Source of the DNA: an uncultured Aquimarina sp.
GTDB lineage: Bacteria; Bacteroidota; Bacteroidia; Flavobacteriales; Flavobacteriaceae
Direction: 5' to 3'
NCBI RefSeq assembly: GCF_947495315.1
Contig: NZ_CANLYD010000004.1
Coordinates: 1-64,000 of the forward strand
Length of the DNA: 64,000 nucleotides
Positions 23,282 to 31,453 of this stretch are shown piece after piece. A program made the position numbers and the translations under genes. The notes under the pieces are model-generated. The model saw only the letters and a list, made by a program, of their open reading frames with translations, made no database searches and was not told the DNA's origin. Numbering within the stretch: the first letter of the stretch is position 1; each line of letters opens with the position of its first letter.

Positions 23282-25645
23282 ATGAACATACGGTTTCTTT
23301 TAATACTATTATTTTTTACAGTTGGAGTCTGGGCTCAAAATGAAGAAATACTAGTTTCTGGATCGTTGGTTGAAGCCGAAACTGGTCAACCTATCCCTTA
23401 TGCTACCGTTGTTTTAATTGATACAAATTCTAAAGCTACAATTTCTGGAGCTATAACCGATGATAATGGTTTATTTGAGATAAAAACTACAAAAAAAGAT
23501 TTTTATGTTGAAATAAGTTTTATAGGATTTAAAACCATTCAACTTCGAGATTTTAGCATAAACGACAATAAAGTTGACTTAGGTATAATTAAACTTTATC
23601 AAGACAGCCAAACATTGGATGAGGTTGTCGTTAGAGGAGAAGTTTCTAAAACAGAGTTCAAATTGGATAAACGTGTTTTTAACGTTGGAAAAGACCTAAG
23701 TACTGCAGGAGCTAGTGCATTAGAGGTACTTAACAATGTACCATCAGTTAATGTGAATATAGAAGGAGAGATAAGTTTGCGAGGAGCCGGAGGAGTCCAA
23801 ATCTTGATTAATGGAAAACCCTCTGTATTAGCTGATGAATCAAGCAATGCCTTGGGAACCATTACAGCAGATATGATTCAAAGTATCGAGGTAATCACCA
23901 ACCCTTCTGCCAAATATGAAGCCTCAGGTACTTCAGGGATTTTAAATATCATCTTAAAAAAAGAAGAGAAAAAAGGTTGGAACGGTTCTGTTTCACTCAA
24001 TACTGGTATACCTGATAATCATAGTATAGGAGCTAGCCTTAACCGCAGAACTGAAAAATTTAATCTGTTTACTCAAATGGGAGCAGGCTATCGTTCACTG
24101 CCAAGAGATAATGAGGCGATCAACCGAAACCTAGAAAATGGTGAAGTAGTTTTTAGTGAGGGAGAGAACTTTAGAAATGAGACTTTTTTCAACATTACGT
24201 TGGGTACAGACTATCATTTAAATAAATACAACGTTTTTACGCTTTCAGGAAACTTCGCCTACGAAATTGAGGATCAGCCTTCTGAAACTAACTTTCGTTT
24301 TTTTGATGCAAGTAATACCTTGGTATCTCGATGGGTGCGAGACGAAACTACCGAAGCTACTAATCCCAAATGGCAGTATGAGTTTAATTGGAAAAAGGAA
24401 TTTAAAAATAATAAAGACCATACGTTTCAACTAAGTGCTTTAGGGAGTTTCTTCGGAAAAGATCAGTCTTCCTTATTTACAGATACTACTTTAGAAGGAG
24501 AAAATGTAGATAATAATCAACGCACCGCTACTAATTTTCAGCAAGCAGATTTTACCTTCAAAGCAGATTATACCAATCCATTAACTAAAGAATATGCTAT
24601 AGAGACCGGAGCGCAATATGTTATAAACGATGTAGGAAATGATTTTGAGGTTGAGGATCTTATTAATGGAGAATTTGTAATCAATGAAAACCTGACCAAT
24701 GACTTTGAATGGAATCAAAAGGTATTGGGAGTTTATGGAACTATAGCTTATGAAAATGAGATCTGGGGAATTAAGGCAGGATTACGTGTAGAAAATACTG
24801 ATTTAGAAACTTTATTAGCAAATACCAACGAAGGCAACTCTCGAAATTTCACCAATTTTTTCCCTAGTTTTCATACCTCTTATACGTTTAGCGAGAAGTT
24901 TTCATTGCAGGCTGGTTACTCAAAACGTATATTCAGGCCTAGGCTTTGGGATTTGAATCCTTTTTTCAACATTCGAAATAATTTCAATATCCGAACGGGA
25001 AATCCAGAATTACAACCGGAGTTTACTAATTCCTACGAATTAACGAGTATTTATAAAATTGGAAAGGCAAGTATGAGTTCCAGTTTGTACCATCGCTATA
25101 CGACAGATGTGGTAGAACGAGTATCGACTTTTGTCGATAATGTGAATTTTACTACTCCTGAAAATATTGGTACGAATTCTTCTATAGGTTTTGAAACAAA
25201 TGGAAAGTATAATCCTGTAAAATGGTTGACTTTTACCGGGGATTTCAATTTTAATTATTTTGACAGAAAGGGAACTTTCGAAGGCCAGGTTTTTGACTTT
25301 ACAGGGAATCAATGGTCCACTCGCTTAGGTTCGAAAATTAGCTTGCCCGCAGATATCGACTTAGAATTGAATGGTAACTATCGCTCTGGATTTGAAACTG
25401 TCCAAGGGGAACAAAGTGGTTTTGCCTTTCTAGATATAGGGATGCGTAAAAAAATCTTAAAGGGTAAAATAGTAGCAAATCTAGGTGTCCGTGATGTTTT
25501 TGCTTCCAGAATTCAAGAACGTTTTGTGAATCAACCTACTTTTGAAACCTACAATTTTGGGCAACGTGGACGCTTTATTACTTTTGGACTAAGCTATGCT
25601 TTTGGCAAAGGAGAGGCAATGACGTATTCGGGGAGAAGAAGGTAA
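23282..25645 (+). CDS. TonB-dependent receptor / outer-membrane beta-barrel family protein
   Basis: 787 aa. Signal peptide ~1-18 (..FFTVGVWAQ). A CarboxypepD_reg-like domain, ~23-110, has 'GSLVEAETGQPIPYATVVL' and 'VEISFIGFKTIQL'. The plug, ~115-215, includes 'ALEVLNNVPSVNVNIEGEIS' and 'ILINGKPS', typical of the barrel_3 family. The barrel follows (ITNPSAKYEASGTSGILNIIL, NPFFNIRNNFNIRTGNPELQPEF) and ends FGLSYAFGKGE. Members take up peptides, siderophores or unknown ligands, or act with the adjacent two-component system. It diverges from that system across 213 bp. No SusD partner is present. Confidence 0.93.
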   Translation: MNIRFLLILLFFTVGVWAQNEEILVSGSLVEAETGQPIPYATVVLIDTNSKATISGAITDDNGLFEIKTTKKDFYVEISFIGFKTIQLRDFSINDNKVDLGIIKLYQDSQTLDEVVVRGEVSKTEFKLDKRVFNVGKDLSTAGASALEVLNNVPSVNVNIEGEISLRGAGGVQILINGKPSVLADESSNALGTITADMIQSIEVITNPSAKYEASGTSGILNIILKKEEKKGWNGSVSLNTGIPDNHSIGASLNRRTEKFNLFTQMGAGYRSLPRDNEAINRNLENGEVVFSEGENFRNETFFNITLGTDYHLNKYNVFTLSGNFAYEIEDQPSETNFRFFDASNTLVSRWVRDETTEATNPKWQYEFNWKKEFKNNKDHTFQLSALGSFFGKDQSSLFTDTTLEGENVDNNQRTATNFQQADFTFKADYTNPLTKEYAIETGAQYVINDVGNDFEVEDLINGEFVINENLTNDFEWNQKVLGVYGTIAYENEIWGIKAGLRVENTDLETLLANTNEGNSRNFTNFFPSFHTSYTFSEKFSLQAGYSKRIFRPRLWDLNPFFNIRNNFNIRTGNPELQPEFTNSYELTSIYKIGKASMSSSLYHRYTTDVVERVSTFVDNVNFTTPENIGTNSSIGFETNGKYNPVKWLTFTGDFNFNYFDRKGTFEGQVFDFTGNQWSTRLGSKISLPADIDLELNGNYRSGFETVQGEQSGFAFLDIGMRKKILKGKIVANLGVRDVFASRIQERFVNQPTFETYNFGQRGRFITFGLSYAFGKGEAMTYSGRRR

Positions 25646-25818
25646 ATGAAGTGATCTTAAAATTCGAAAGTCAATTAACAATTATCAATCTTATATGAAC
25701 TTTATAATTTTACCAGTAGTTAATCCTGAGTTTAGTTTACTTTATATTGTTTAAAAAAATGATCAATAACAAAATTGATTACAAAACAATGAAATAGACT
25801 ATCAAAAATCATGAAACC

Positions 25819-26059
25819 ATGACAATATCCAAAGATTATAAAGGGGATAAATTGATAATGGATGGTGTATTCCTAATAAAGTAGATATTTAATCGAGCAG
25901 TAAAGAGCAGAACCTAAACTTATCATAAAAGATGGTGAAAATTTACGATTCAAAAGAAAACCTACATTTGTGATGGACTCTACAAGTAATAATTATACAT
26001 TAAAATATCAATCAAAGGGAATGGACTCACTGATACTTTGGAGAAGCACCAGATCATAG
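25819..26059 (+). pseudogene. Decayed gene remnant after the TonB-dependent receptor
   Basis: Fragments in different frames look like one former protein: MTISKDYKGDKLIMDGVFLI from ATG 25819, and 'PKLIIKDGENLRFKRKPTFV' then 'MDSTSNNYTLKYQSKGMDSL' ending at TAG 26057. No intact frame joins them. Function unknown; the call is from composition only. Confidence 0.35.
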
Positions 26060-26131
26060 CATACGAAAACCAGAAGAACTCCTAACTGAACATCAAGAAA
26101 AAATCACGCTGTAATTACTCGGACGGATACA

Positions 26132-26163
26132 TTTTGAACCTCTCGAATTCGAGAGGTTCAAAA
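26132..26163. terminator. Perfect 32-bp palindrome, probable bidirectional terminator
   Basis: Arms TTTTGAACCTCTCGAA (26132-26147) and its exact complement (26148-26163) meet without a loop base. Flanking T/A tracts are short (4). It lies between the receptor side and the minus-strand peptide gene, so it may stop both; it could also be a protein-binding dyad. Confidence 0.55.
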
Positions 26164-26240
26164 ATGACAGTATCATATAAAAGTTAGTAGTCGGTATACA
26201 AATTTTTCTCACATCGAAAAAAAGAATAATAAAGAAACAA

Positions 26241-26402
26241 TTAATATTGACTACAATTGCAAGTTGTTTCAAAATTTTCAGGTAAACTATCCCTGCAAAA
26301 TGCTCGACATATATCGTGCATAGTATGCCCACCTATAATGAATTGTTGTTCTGGTTTGTTTAGTGTTTGAACACCTTTAATATTTAAAACTGATTTTAAC
26401 AT
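26241..26402 (-). CDS. Double-glycine-leader peptide, bacteriocin-like precursor
   Basis: 53 aa. Leader residues 1-25 are MLKSVLNIKGVQTLNKPEQQ then FIIGG: the LxxxxGVxxLxxxxQxxIxGG pattern of class II bacteriocin/RiPP precursors cut after GG by peptidase-containing ABC exporters. The predicted core (28 residues, from HTMHDICRAFC) has four Cys (positions 32, 36, 48, 50), so two disulfides or thioethers are possible. No exporter or modifying enzyme lies nearby. Found by reading; the frame runs from ATG 26402 to TAA 26241. Confidence 0.75.
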   Translation of the reverse strand: MLKSVLNIKGVQTLNKPEQQFIIGGHTMHDICRAFCRDSLPENFETTCNCSQY

Positions 26403-26645
26403 GATAATATATTTATATTTAGTTAATAAAACATAACTAATATAGATAAAAAGAGATGATTAACCTACAAAAACCACAAATATAAGAACCTGTCAAAGAA
26501 TCATCATTTTTTCAAACTCTTTGCTTTTTTAGAACTAGATTCGAGAAATACGTTGAAGAATCCATATTGTCAAGCAAAAAACTGAAAGAAAACTCTTCAT
26601 ATTTAGGTTATCGTTTATTTGAGCTTTTATTTTTACCAATCTAAC
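26403..26645. other. Intergenic region upstream of the peptide gene, with one spacer copy
   Basis: 243 bp. It should hold the promoter of the minus-strand peptide gene. The spacer repeat at 26610-26627 (coding strand AAAGCTCAAATAAACGAT) follows the stop of the DUF427 gene. Nothing else seen. Confidence 0.4.
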
Positions 26646-27215
26646 TTACCAATGTTCCGTTCCCATTTCCCCTTTAAAAGGGCCTACTAAGTCTGGAGTG
26701 ATCCATCCTGCATAAAATTTACTAGCTTGTGCTTCGACCCGTTTTCCATCTATATAACATTCAAGATGCTGAGGATAGAATGCTATATGATCTTTTAATG
26801 CTGAAAATTCTGAAAAAGGATTCGGATAGGACCAAGCAATGGGTTGGTCGATCAAGGTTTTTAAAGTCCAATAAATTGCATTTCCTTTCCATTCACACAT
26901 GGAGGTCTTACCAAGTATTTTTACCAATTTGTTTATTTCAATATCAGATTTTGGTATATAATATGTTGGTGGACTAGCAGTCTCTAAAACAGCTAAAGAA
27001 TTGTGAGAATCTGCTATCTTTTTACCTTGATAATTCACTGTTATTTGTTTGTTGATTTTTTCGATAATTGGAGGGCATGGAAAATCCCAAACGGATCGCT
27101 GACCCTTTTTTGGTGTTATTGCAAATGGAGGTCTTTCTTTACCCGTATTGCTCCAGCTGTCACGAGCCTTCTCTAACCAATTTATCGTCGTTCTTGTTTT
27201 ATCCTTTCGTTTCAT
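26646..27215 (-). CDS. DUF427 domain protein
   Basis: 189 aa, longer than a bare DUF427 (~95). The N-terminal ~70 residues are basic (MKRKDKTRTTINWLEKARDS, ..SVWDFPCPP). DUF427 follows at ~75-180: 'KKIADSHNSLAVLETASPPTYYIP', 'TSMCEWKGNAIYW', 'AWSYPNP', 'HIAFYPQHLECYIDGKRV'. Members have a small beta-tent fold of unclear function. The spacer lies on both sides (26610 and 27235), so it appears to be a cassette. A second, unrelated DUF427 gene lies at 51959. Confidence 0.88.
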   Translation of the reverse strand: MKRKDKTRTTINWLEKARDSWSNTGKERPPFAITPKKGQRSVWDFPCPPIIEKINKQITVNYQGKKIADSHNSLAVLETASPPTYYIPKSDIEINKLVKILGKTSMCEWKGNAIYWTLKTLIDQPIAWSYPNPFSEFSALKDHIAFYPQHLECYIDGKRVEAQASKFYAGWITPDLVGPFKGEMGTEHW

Positions 27216-27262
27216 AGATTTAGCCTAAATATTCATCAGTTTATTGAATTTTATTAGATGTT

Positions 27263-27451
27263 TTATAGTTTTTTAAAAACCCAATATTTGCCTAATGGGC
27301 CAGCAGGCTCTAACCCGCATCTTTCCGCCAATTCTAGGTCTTCTTCTGTCACTATTTCAATTATATCTGGACAATTGTTGTCATCATCTGATTTACAAGA
27401 ACCAAGCAGGTAAACAAACGATACGGCAAGTAATATTTTATAATTTTTCAT
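27263..27451 (-). CDS. Array gene: small lipoprotein
   Basis: 62 aa. Signal MKNYKILLAVSFVYLLGSCKSD with lipobox LGSC. The mature part is ~43 acidic residues (IEIVTEEDLELAERCGLEPAG) with two further Cys. The ATG lies in the spacer copy at 27450-27468 (AAACTGATG) and the stop is 11 bp from the copy at 27235-27252: a complete minimal cassette. Small acidic lipoproteins of this kind can act as periplasmic immunity or lysis factors; nothing specific is recognised. Confidence 0.7.
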   Translation of the reverse strand: MKNYKILLAVSFVYLLGSCKSDDDNNCPDIIEIVTEEDLELAERCGLEPAGPLGKYWVFKKL

Positions 27452-27672
27452 CAGTTTATTTAAACTTTTATATCTTTTCTTTTTATTGGAGTATGATTCT
27501 AATTAAGGTCTTCAGTTTATTAAATTTTCCTTGTTTTTTTAATAGAAATAACAAACATTATCCCAAAAACATGGTTGTTCAGCCACAAACTTTAAACTAA
27601 GGTCCTCATCATTCAATATTTTATTATCAAAATAAATAATTTAAAGTATTATTAATTATAATACTATATATT

Positions 27673-27804
27673 ATGTTAGAAAAACTGTTAAATTTACAAA
27701 ATGTTCAAGTTTTAAATAAACAAGAACAACGCTCCGTCAAAGCAGGCTCCAATGTTCTTTGTGTAAAATACCCAGGTACTTTTCTATGTGTTGCCGATGA
27801 GTAA
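27673..27804 (+). CDS. Bacteriocin-like leader peptide precursor (43 aa)
   Basis: Frame MLEKLLNLQNVQVLNKQEQR then SVKAGSNVLCVKYPGTFLCVADE, ATG 27673 to TAA 27802. Residues 1-25 match the leader of the other peptide gene (LLNLQNVQVLNKQEQ versus VLNIKGVQTLNKPEQQ), with AG in place of GG at the cleavage site. The predicted core of ~18 residues has two Cys (30 and 39) that could form a ring. It is the only plus-strand gene in this block. No exporter nearby. Confidence 0.65.
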   Translation: MLEKLLNLQNVQVLNKQEQRSVKAGSNVLCVKYPGTFLCVADE

Positions 27805-27919
27805 AAGCTAGAACTTAAAAGGTTATCCAATAAGTATTTAAAACGATCCGTTTGAGTGCAGTCGAAATATTATTAATCATCAGAATGATAAAGTTCCAAC
27901 AGCGCCCAAACGGGTCCGT

Positions 27920-28091
27920 TTATTGAACTTTTGTTAATTTGATTCCTCTTTTATTTAAACCTTCAATTAAAGAAGGTGTTTTTAGTATTGTAGCTTCAAA
28001 ATCAATCTTTCCATTCTTATGTTTTATACATATATCATTCTCTACAATACAGGGAAATAATATCTCTCCAACTGTTTTCTGAACTATTCAT
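27920..28091 (-). pseudogene. Array gene with a lost start (frameshift)
   Basis: The open frame 28087-27920 reads VQKTVGEILFPCIVENDICI, KHKNGKIDFEATILKTPSLI, EGLNKRGIKLTKVQ-stop. The stop is GTT CAA TAA of the spacer at 27915-27932. The only ATG (28091, inside the spacer at 28090-28106) is in another frame and reaches a stop after 18 codons. A small frameshift near the start, or loss of the 5' end, is likely. Confidence 0.6.
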
Positions 28092-28095
28092 CAGT

Positions 28096-28488
28096 TTATT
28101 TAACTCTATTTGTTGTAATCGGATTACTCATTAATCCAACAATTTTAATTACTTCGCATTCACCTGTTTTAGTCCCTTCCATGAAATAACCTTTTGTTCC
28201 AACTCTTATTCTCTCTTGATGATAAGATCTAAGTTCATTATTTACAATCCACATTCGGGCTATTGCTTCTCTTTTGGCAACTTCTAATCCTATTAAATTA
28301 CTGGTCATATCTTCAAACTCCGACCATATCATAAAAATCCCTTTCATTTTATGGTCAGTATGTTCATACCAAAAATCAGAACGTATTCCTTGAAAAGGGA
28401 GTGATTTTCGTCCTCCTTCATCTTTAGAATAAAACCTATATTTTACTTTAAAGTCTTTAGGATAACCTAGCCTTTGTTCTGACTTGTC
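28096..28488 (-). pseudogene. 5'-truncated array gene
   Basis: An open frame without a start codon runs from just after TAG (28491-28489) to TAA 28096: KSEQRLGYPKDFKVKYRFYS, KDEGGRKSLPFQGIRSDFWY, EHTDHKMKGIFMIWSEFEDM, ..TNRVK-stop. An internal ATG at 28347 gives 83 residues, but the sequence before it is equally protein-like and in frame. The gene has therefore probably lost its 5' end, and this position marks the right edge of the second array block. The stop is again supplied by the spacer (GTT AAA TAA). Confidence 0.6.
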
Positions 28489-28747
28489 CTAAAATTGCCT
28501 GACATTAGTATCATAAATTTGACCTAGAGTAAATAACTATCTTCTGACCTCTATAAAAGTATTAAGTCAAAGCAACTTTGCAGTAGTAATACTTCATTTT
28601 ACCATGAGGTAAAAAAGATTATCCTCTTAAAACGATAAAAATTGCCTTTTATCGGAAATCCACATTTTTATAAAGTTTTATATTCATTTTTAGGAAGTTA
28701 GAGTGTTAATTTCATTATGAATTTAGAAACAAATCTGAGATTAAAAA
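28489..28747. other. Intergenic region at the right edge of the array
   Basis: 259 bp, AT-rich. No spacer copy, ORF or hairpin seen. It holds the break point of the truncated gene and the promoter of the 73-aa plus-strand gene. Confidence 0.35.
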
Positions 28748-28969
28748 ATGAAAGAGGAGTTAAGCATTTCGGATTTAAGACAGGTTATACGTAACCTAAT
28801 TACTTTCATCGCGGTGGATGGAAAGGAATATGTAAATGATGATAAAAAGCGTGAATATGTGGCAAATTACGTACTTCTTTTGGCAAAAATTATTAATCAG
28901 ATAGATCAAGAAGAGCAAACTTCTTTAATTCAAAATATTTCGGATGATATATCTAACTATATGGAGTAG
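28748..28969 (+). CDS. Small acidic helical protein of unknown function
   Basis: 73 aa: MKEELSISDLRQVIRNLITF, IAVDGKEYVNDDKKREYVAN, then YVLLLAKIINQIDQEEQTSL. Predicted four short helices, no signal. It has its own terminator (29009-29047), so it is a single-gene unit. No family recognised. It is the first plus-strand gene to the right of the array block. Confidence 0.65.
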   Translation: MKEELSISDLRQVIRNLITFIAVDGKEYVNDDKKREYVANYVLLLAKIINQIDQEEQTSLIQNISDDISNYME

Positions 28970-29008
28970 GGGGATAGTTTTTGGACTATATTTTATTATG
29001 TTAGATTT

Positions 29009-29047
29009 GGAAAGCCTTTTTTTTCATTAAGAAAGGCTTTCTTTTTT
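29009..29047 (+). terminator. Rho-independent terminator
   Basis: GAAAGCCTT pairs with AAGGCTTTC (loop of T/A), followed by a T6 run. It terminates the 73-aa gene. Confidence 0.8.
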
Positions 29048-29109
29048 ATTTGGTATTAGTCACATAACTTTAATATATTGAACATCGAAATCCCGAAATC
29101 GAAGATAAA

Positions 29110-30231
29110 GTGACTGAGCAAGAACGAATTGAGCAGCTAGAGCAAGAAAAACAGCAACTCCAAGATCAATTAGATCAAATAAAAAAAAGAAAAGAAAAGA
29201 AAAAGAGTATTGGATTTTGGATACTTAAAAAATCTAGCGTACCCCTTCTTGGGATAAGACTGAAAGGTAGTATTAATAATGCTATTACAGAGTATAAAGA
29301 AACCAAATCTGTATCTGTGGATACGGTTTCTGACGTGTCCTCTAATATTATTTGGCGTATTACTAGAATTGGCCTTTTTGGGTTACTTGTAACACTCATT
29401 CCTTCTGTTATCCTAATATATCAGACAAAACTCGTTATCAATCAGAATAGACTAGTAGATAACCAAAATGAATTGATAGAAGCGGAAAGAAGATCTTCTT
29501 TGGTTTTTATTATGGATAACCTACTTTCTGATCTTAGCGAAGAACTTAAGTATAAAGGATCTAGCGAGCGTAATATTAGTCCGGTTTTAGAAGCTAGAAT
29601 AGCAAGTTTATCCAGAGCGATGAAACCTTATAAGTATAAAGAAGACGGAGAGCTGATTGATAAAAAAATAAGCCCAGAAAAAGGACAGTTATTATTTAGT
29701 CTAATAAGAAGTAATCTGGCAGATCAGTCATATAGGGAGATCTTGGATGCTTCAGATTTTAGCTATACCTATTTTAAAGATATATTTTTGGGTAGAGGAG
29801 TGAATCTTAGATATGTTAATTTAAGTCATTCAAATTTGTCCGAAGTAAATTTACCCGCGGCTAATTTGGAAAGAAGTGAATTGACGGAAGCGAATATGGA
29901 AAAAATAAACCTTTCTGATGCTATCCTGAAAAGAGCTAATCTTACGAATGCTAACCTTAGTAATTCAGAGTTATTAAGTTCTGATCTAACTAATGCCAAG
30001 CTATACGGAGCGGATCTAACAGAAGCAGATTTAACTGAAGCTATTTTATGGGGTGCGAAGTTGGAGGATGCTAACCTAACGGATGCAGTATTGGATAATG
30101 CTATCGTACATCGACAAGATTGGATAACGTATGTAACAGATTCATTGGATCTAAAAGGAGCCAGATCGATTCAAGATAAGTATAGAGTTAAAAAGCAAGG
30201 AAAACAGCAGTTTATTCTTGTTGCAAGGTAG
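29110..30231 (+). CDS. Pentapeptide-repeat protein with coiled coil and membrane anchor
   Basis: 373 aa from GTG 29110 (no nearby ATG). Residues 1-30 are a Gln/Glu/Lys coiled coil (EQLEQEKQQLQDQLDQIKK). A transmembrane helix at ~88-106 (GLFGLLVTLIPSVILIYQ) and a second coiled coil follow. The pentapeptide repeats (A(D/N)Lxx) cover ~220-330: 'LSHSNLSEVNLPAANLERSEL' and 'ADLTEADLTEAILWGAKLEDA', forming a right-handed quadrilateral beta-helix. The stop region overlaps the convergent membrane gene by 20 bp. Probably a membrane-bound scaffold; no enzymatic motif. Confidence 0.88.
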   Translation: MTEQERIEQLEQEKQQLQDQLDQIKKRKEKKKSIGFWILKKSSVPLLGIRLKGSINNAITEYKETKSVSVDTVSDVSSNIIWRITRIGLFGLLVTLIPSVILIYQTKLVINQNRLVDNQNELIEAERRSSLVFIMDNLLSDLSEELKYKGSSERNISPVLEARIASLSRAMKPYKYKEDGELIDKKISPEKGQLLFSLIRSNLADQSYREILDASDFSYTYFKDIFLGRGVNLRYVNLSHSNLSEVNLPAANLERSELTEANMEKINLSDAILKRANLTNANLSNSELLSSDLTNAKLYGADLTEADLTEAILWGAKLEDANLTDAVLDNAIVHRQDWITYVTDSLDLKGARSIQDKYRVKKQGKQQFILVAR

Positions 30232-30676
30232 AAGATGAATCTATCTCCTGGTTTTTAAAGATGAGACTGTGAATTTTATCAACTAGCCAATTTCCAGCTG
30301 GAAAATACAAAGCAAAAAATAGAGCCATTCCTAAACTGAAATTTTGAGGACTAAATAGTTGATCAAGAATGTTATTTGGATAGACATAAGAAGTTTGTAG
30401 CCAGTATCCTAAAAATTCTAGTATCCCCATAGCTACTAAACCGTATGCATATTGATTAAAGAAGTTATATTCTTTTAGCATAATAGATATAGGAACCATA
30501 TACAAAATATAACAAGTGATAACCTGCCACCAGTTGGCAAATTTTGCTATCTCCATTTCGGCTCCAAATTGATTCATTCCTAATCCCCATAAAAAATAGA
30601 TAGTAATATAAGAGAAAAGCAAAGTTTTAGGAGTCTGTCCTAACTTTTTTAGATTTCGAAATAGGATGTCTTTCAT
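30212..30676 (-). CDS. Four-helix inner-membrane protein
   Basis: 154 aa with four hydrophobic helices: TLLFSYITIYFLWGLGMNQF, WWQVITCYILYMVPISIML, YAYGLVAMGILEFLGYWL and LGMALFFALYFPAGNWLVD. The start is 2 bp after the methyltransferase stop, so they form an operon. In flavobacteria such a pair can accompany type III polyketide synthase genes, but no synthase is present here. The 3' end overlaps the pentapeptide gene tail-to-tail. Confidence 0.65.
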   Translation of the reverse strand: MKDILFRNLKKLGQTPKTLLFSYITIYFLWGLGMNQFGAEMEIAKFANWWQVITCYILYMVPISIMLKEYNFFNQYAYGLVAMGILEFLGYWLQTSYVYPNNILDQLFSPQNFSLGMALFFALYFPAGNWLVDKIHSLIFKNQEIDSSSTLQQE

Positions 30677-30678
30677 AA

Positions 30679-31383
30679 TTAAAGGTCAATTTTTGTTAAG
30701 GTTCTAAACCAGGGTTTTTTACTAATACTATAGTTTTTTACATTACTTTCATTTAGAATAAAATCCAATTCGCTACGCGTAAAAGCTCTTTGGATAGCTA
30801 CTAATCCATCTTTTTTTGCGATACTGGAAATCGGCATGATATAACTAGAATATTTAAATAATCTATAGGCAATTTTACTTCTTCTTAATTCACTGAATAT
30901 AACATGGCTAATTCCTTTTTGTTGTGCTTTTTTTAAAAAGATTGGTAAATCACCATCCTTAAAGTGATACATAAAATGACTACTGATAAGGATATCACAT
31001 TTTGGGATAGAGAAATGTTTGTCTAAAATATCATCAGTTTTAAACTTTACAATACTATGATTTTTGCATTTAGAAGTTGCATAAGCAATACTTTGCGGGT
31101 TACCGTCTATTCCAAGAAACGAAGTTTTTACATTATTCCGGTTTAGTTTTTTGAATATGTAATGAATACTATCACCTCCACCACAGCCCAAGTCTATAAT
31201 ATGAAAAGTCTTTTTCTCTGGGTTTGCCAGGCAATACTCAAGTAAACTATTAGTTAATTGCCTGTGATTTCCAAAGATTGTATTGATGAACTTTAGACTA
31301 GATAGCGTCTGTAACAATACCTCACCAGATAAAGATAGGTTATCCAATTGTTCAGTTGAATGTGCGCGCGTATTAAAATTCAA
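30679..31383 (-). CDS. SAM-dependent class I methyltransferase
   Basis: 234 aa. The SAM-binding motif I is HIIDLGCGGGDSIHYI (~55-70), motif II 'FLGIDGNPQSIAYA' and the post-motif 'CDILISSHFMYHF'. The C-terminal part (AFTRSELDFILNES) is a family-typical cap. Substrate unknown; methyltransferases of this type often modify small aromatic or polyketide products. It forms an operon with the membrane protein downstream. Confidence 0.85.
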   Translation of the reverse strand: MNFNTRAHSTEQLDNLSLSGEVLLQTLSSLKFINTIFGNHRQLTNSLLEYCLANPEKKTFHIIDLGCGGGDSIHYIFKKLNRNNVKTSFLGIDGNPQSIAYATSKCKNHSIVKFKTDDILDKHFSIPKCDILISSHFMYHFKDGDLPIFLKKAQQKGISHVIFSELRRSKIAYRLFKYSSYIMPISSIAKKDGLVAIQRAFTRSELDFILNESNVKNYSISKKPWFRTLTKIDL

Positions 31384-31453
31384 AATCTATAGCAAGTATT
31401 TGTTTTCCTAAGTCTCAATATTAATAATAACTTTACATTTAAAAGAGAATTTT

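Larger units (their letters stand above)
26610..28106 (-). repeat. Spacer-repeat array, second block (6 copies)
   Basis: Same family as at 11838-19989. Plus-strand copies: 26610-26627, 27235-27252, 27450-27468, 27511-27528 (degenerate), 27915-27932, 28090-28106. Most carry CAGTTTATT instead of CGTTTTATT, forming a sub-type also seen at 11838. They again flank small minus-strand genes, and GTT-(C/A)AA-TAA again provides stops (27920, 28096). Confidence 0.8.

Noticed and set aside
27295-27600. Plus-strand 101-aa ORF
   Set aside because: Antisense to the 62-aa lipoprotein cassette and runs through spacer copies; no plausible domain.
30212-31383. Part of a type III polyketide (flexirubin-like) cluster
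   Set aside because: Only a methyltransferase and a membrane protein are present; no chalcone-synthase-like gene or oxidoreductase nearby.
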